Source: an uncultured Fluviicola sp.
GTDB lineage: Bacteria > Bacteroidota > Bacteroidia > Flavobacteriales > Crocinitomicaceae
Direction: 5' to 3'
Length of the DNA: 64,000 bases
Assembly: GCF_946478805.1 (NCBI RefSeq)
Contig: NZ_CAMLDC010000002.1
Span: 62,001 to 126,000, forward strand
The notes beneath the pieces were generated by a model. That model was given only the letters and a program-made list of their open reading frames with translations. It searched no databases and had not been told where the DNA came from. Shown piece after piece: positions 61,491-64,000 of this stretch (within the stretch, counting starts at the first letter, position 1; each line of letters opens with the position of its first letter). The position numbers were made by a program, and so were the translations under genes.

Positions 61491-61520
61491 GGAATTCGTA
61501 ATTCGTAATTCGTAATTTTG
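61491..61520 (+). repeat. ATTCGTAATT-type short repeat, copy 3, overlapping the ribD promoter
   Basis: Three tandem copies of ATTCGTAATT end in TAATTTTG at 61506-61513, a TAnnTTTG match 11 bases before the ribD start. Compare 25184-25210 and 28632-28678. Confidence 0.55.
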
Positions 61521-61524
61521 AATA

Positions 61525-62568
61525 ATGAGTCCTGATGAAAAATACATGTTCCGCGCTTTGCAACTAGCTAAATCGGGAGGTGTTTGCGTTGCTCCGAATC
61601 CGTTGGTTGGCGCTGTCATTGTGCTCAACAACGAGATCATCGGGGAAGGGTATCATCAAAAATACGGAGAAGCCCATGCAGAAGTCAATGCGGTGAATTC
61701 TGTTCAGGATAAATCCTTACTTCGGGAAGCTACGATTTATGTCACACTGGAGCCTTGCTCCCATTTCGGAAAAACTCCGCCCTGTGCAGACCTATTGATC
61801 CGGTCCGAATTCAAACGGGTGGTTATTGCCCAAGTCGATCCCTTTTCTGAAGTGGCAGGAAAAGGAATTGAAAAACTGAGGAATGCAGGAATTCCGGTTG
61901 ATTGCGGAATTCTGGAAAAAGAAGCCCAGGAATTGAATAAGCGCTTCATCACTTTTCATACCAAAAAACGTCCTTTCATTACTCTGAAATGGGCACAAAC
62001 AGCAAACGGTTTTATCGACCTGGATCGTTCTCAGAAACAAGAAACGGGTATTCATTGGATTTCTCAACCTGAAACCCAGGTAATCACTCACCGAATCAGA
62101 AGTACGGAACAGGCCATTTTAGTAGGTTGGCGCACCATCTTGAATGACAATCCTTCCTTGACTACACGTGCTTTCAATGGTCCAAATCCCTTGAGAATTG
62201 TGATCGATCCGCAATTGCAGGCTCCCAAAAACGCAACCGTATTCTGCGATGGAATGCAAACTCTTGTTTTGAACCGTTTGGAGGATAAAACAGTCTACGG
62301 AACACAATACGTCCAACTAGCGGATATGAACATGGAAACCATCCTCCATACCTTGTTTCAGAAAGGAATCAGTTCGCTTTTAGTTGAAGGTGGAGCCAAT
62401 ACACTCAACCAGTTCATTCAATCCGATCTGTGGGATGAAGCGCTTGTCATTACCGGGAAAAATGAGTTTAAGTCGGGGTTGAAAGCACCGATCCTTTCAA
62501 AAAATCCGTTCAAAACCGTTCAATTTGGAAAAGACAGATTGAATTATTTTCAAAATTACTCCTTTTAA
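61525..62568 (+). CDS. ribD: Bifunctional riboflavin biosynthesis deaminase/reductase RibD
   Basis: 347 residues. The N-terminal CMP/dCMP-deaminase-type zinc domain has HAEVNAV (His51, Glu53) and LEPCSHFGKTPPC (Cys78, Cys87). The C-terminal reductase half starts RPFITLKWAQTANGFID and contains LLVEGGANTLNQF. It converts diaminohydroxyphosphoribosylaminopyrimidine to the deaminated form and then reduces the ribosyl chain, the second and third steps of riboflavin synthesis. Cytoplasmic. Transcribed alone; no other rib gene in the window and no FMN riboswitch seen in the short leader. Confidence 0.95.
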   Translation: MSPDEKYMFRALQLAKSGGVCVAPNPLVGAVIVLNNEIIGEGYHQKYGEAHAEVNAVNSVQDKSLLREATIYVTLEPCSHFGKTPPCADLLIRSEFKRVVIAQVDPFSEVAGKGIEKLRNAGIPVDCGILEKEAQELNKRFITFHTKKRPFITLKWAQTANGFIDLDRSQKQETGIHWISQPETQVITHRIRSTEQAILVGWRTILNDNPSLTTRAFNGPNPLRIVIDPQLQAPKNATVFCDGMQTLVLNRLEDKTVYGTQYVQLADMNMETILHTLFQKGISSLLVEGGANTLNQFIQSDLWDEALVITGKNEFKSGLKAPILSKNPFKTVQFGKDRLNYFQNYSF

Positions 62569-62669
62569 AATCACCTAATCCATTGCTAAAACCCCTGGAT
62601 TTTCTATTTTTAGTTCGCTATAACGGATTTTAATCTAAATAGATCCAACGGCATTCAAATAGAAATGAG

Positions 62670-63527
62670 ATGAAAATTTACCCAATTGAAACCGGCACAT
62701 TCAAATTAGACGGTGGCGCAATGTTCGGAGTGGTTCCTAAAAGCCTTTGGTCGAAAACAAATCCTGCAGATGAAAACAACCTATGTACCTGGTCCATGCG
62801 CTGTTTGCTCATCGAAGATGGAAACCGTTTGATCTTGATTGACACTGGTATTGGCGACAAACAAACTGAAAAATTCTTTTCGCATTACTATCTGGCAGAT
62901 ACACTTACATTGGAACAAAGCTTAAACAAGTTGGGTTTCGGATTAGACCAGATTACCGATGTTTTTCTTTCCCACCTTCACTTTGATCACTGTGGAGGAG
63001 CAGTCAAATGGAATTCAGATCGAACGAAACTGGAAACGGTTTTTAAAAATGCTACTTATTGGAGTACTGAAAATCATTGGAAGTGGGCTACAGAGCCAAA
63101 TATGCGTGAAAAAGCATCTTTTTTGAGTGAGAATATTCTCCCTTTGCAAGAAAGCGGTCAATTAAAAATGGTAGAACGAACCGGAAATTACACCGAATCC
63201 ATCTTCAATAATTTTGACGTCCTGTTTGTGGATGGTCACACGGAAAGTATGATGATTCCTCACATTCATTATCAAGGCAAAACACTCGTATTTATGGCAG
63301 ATTTATTACCGAGTACGGGACACATCCCCTTACCTTATGTTATGGGATATGACACACGCCCCTTGATTACATTGGGTGAAAAAGGACTATTTCTTGATAA
63401 TGCTGCAAACCAGGAATTCGTACTCTTTTTGGAACACGATAGTGTCAATGAATGCTGTATGGTGGAACAGACTGAAAAAGGTGTTCGTTTAAAAGATCGC
63501 ATGTCTTTTTCGTCCATATTTGGATAA
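62670..63527 (+). CDS. Metallo-beta-lactamase-fold hydrolase
   Basis: 285 residues without signal peptide. The metal motif is SHLHFDHCGG (His102, His104, Asp106, His107), followed by the later ligands in VDGHTESMMIPH and EHD in the C-terminal third. This fits the AHL-lactonase-like or quinolone-type MBL hydrolase group, though the true substrate is unknown. It starts 101 bases after ribD and precedes the HU-CCDC81-type gene by 29 bases. Confidence 0.88.
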   Translation: MKIYPIETGTFKLDGGAMFGVVPKSLWSKTNPADENNLCTWSMRCLLIEDGNRLILIDTGIGDKQTEKFFSHYYLADTLTLEQSLNKLGFGLDQITDVFLSHLHFDHCGGAVKWNSDRTKLETVFKNATYWSTENHWKWATEPNMREKASFLSENILPLQESGQLKMVERTGNYTESIFNNFDVLFVDGHTESMMIPHIHYQGKTLVFMADLLPSTGHIPLPYVMGYDTRPLITLGEKGLFLDNAANQEFVLFLEHDSVNECCMVEQTEKGVRLKDRMSFSSIFG

Positions 63528-63556
63528 AATTGTAAATTAGAACAAAACTTCACATC

Positions 63557-64000
63557 ATGAACAATTACTTACTACAACTGTTAAAAGAGGTCAAAACACT
63601 GATTATACCTGGCTTGGGGGCTTTAACTGTCACCAATGAAAGTACGGGTGAAATCCTTTTTATGCCCTATTTGAAGTTCGATGATGGTACACTTGCAAAG
63701 CATATTGCTAGTAAGGAAAATATGGAACTGAATGATGCTTCGAACTTGATCTCCAAGTTTGTACGCGAAGTTACAGCAGAATTGGACAAAGGAAACTCCT
63801 ATGATATGTACCAATTCGGTCGTTTCGTGAAAGTGGATGGTGAAATTGCTTTTGAAGCATGGTCAGGTAATTCAGGTGAGCAAAAAACTTCTGAGCTTAC
63901 TGCTGTTCAAGATTCTGGAGCCGAAGATGAAGTTTCCAAACTAGTCGAAACACCTAAAAAAGTAGAAGAGCCGAAAGTTCCTGAACCGCCTAAGGTGGAA
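63557..64000 (+). CDS. HU-CCDC81/SPOR-type protein, 5' part (runs off the window)
   Basis: Frame open from the ATG at 63557 to the end of the window (148 codons, no stop). The first 95 residues (LLQLLKEVKTLIIPGLGALT, FMPYLKFDDGTLAKHI, YQFGRFVKVDGEI) match the prokaryotic HU-like CCDC81 domain pair of Bacteroidota. These are usually followed by a transmembrane helix and a C-terminal SPOR peptidoglycan-binding domain. Here a Glu/Pro/Lys-rich linker (KKVEEPKVPEPPKVE) begins at the edge. Probably envelope or division-linked. Confidence 0.8.
   Translation, partial: MNNYLLQLLKEVKTLIIPGLGALTVTNESTGEILFMPYLKFDDGTLAKHIASKENMELNDASNLISKFVREVTAELDKGNSYDMYQFGRFVKVDGEIAFEAWSGNSGEQKTSELTAVQDSGAEDEVSKLVETPKKVEEPKVPEPPKVE

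Overview
The window looks like chromosomal DNA from a gliding or secreting member of the Bacteroidota, most likely Flavobacteriales and possibly close to Fluviicola/Crocinitomicaceae (inference). The evidence is an AT-rich base composition, promoters of the form TTTG-N19-TAnnTTTG, and several proteins ending in type 9 secretion (T9SS) type A sorting domains or CHU_C-type (type B) gliding-motility C-termini. A 2261-residue SprB-repeat surface protein, a fused branched-chain 2-oxoacid dehydrogenase E1 and an FeS-less endonuclease III point the same way.

Layout. 1-5.6 kb: the end of a LytTR regulator, an RCC1-repeat T9SS protein, a mercaptopyruvate-type sulfurtransferase and a secreted protein of unknown function; a 70-bp element after the LytTR gene recurs before the latter gene. 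5.6-7.7 kb: three unrecognised small genes on the minus strand, then repeats and a tRNA-Ala remnant. 7.7-10.2 kb: paaABCD for phenylacetyl-CoA epoxidation, without paaE, with an FNR-like palindrome upstream of paaA. 10.3-13.5 kb: a DUF1330 protein, a MORN-like secreted protein, a 17-residue-repeat secreted protein and a YdjC-type deacetylase. 13.6-18.7 kb: an accessory block of small membrane, lipo- and secreted proteins, one interrupted by a stop codon, separated by related spacer repeats; it ends at the tmRNA gene (18787-19187, minus).

19.3-30.1 kb: esterase, AraC regulator, class C beta-lactamase-like hydrolase, CHU_C protein, radical SAM protein, small membrane protein, M1 peptidase, a secreted protein and an apparently exported FAD protein. 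30.2-37.0 kb: the giant SprB-repeat protein. 37.0-48.5 kb: an AT-rich promoter region, rpsA, a T9SS protein, a padR-pspC operon with AGTACT operator candidates, the fused E1, a Cys-motif/beta-barrel/lipoprotein trio with possible metal links, nth and a hypothetical gene.

48.5-58.5 kb: four paralogous secreted proteins in two subfamilies, three in tandem and one separated by a block of cupin, DUF4287, lipoprotein, barrel and membrane genes plus a frameshifted small gene. 58.6-64 kb: a dicarboxylate/amino-acid symporter, an MFS transporter, ribD, a metallo-beta-lactamase-fold hydrolase and the start of an HU-CCDC81/SPOR-type gene that runs off the end.

No rRNA, intact tRNA, insertion sequence, integrase, prophage or CRISPR array was recognised. 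The most unusual structure is the composite spacer repeat around the orphan small genes at 7.4-7.7 and 16.2-18.7 kb, and the four-member secreted protein family. No complete new system can be claimed from sequence alone.
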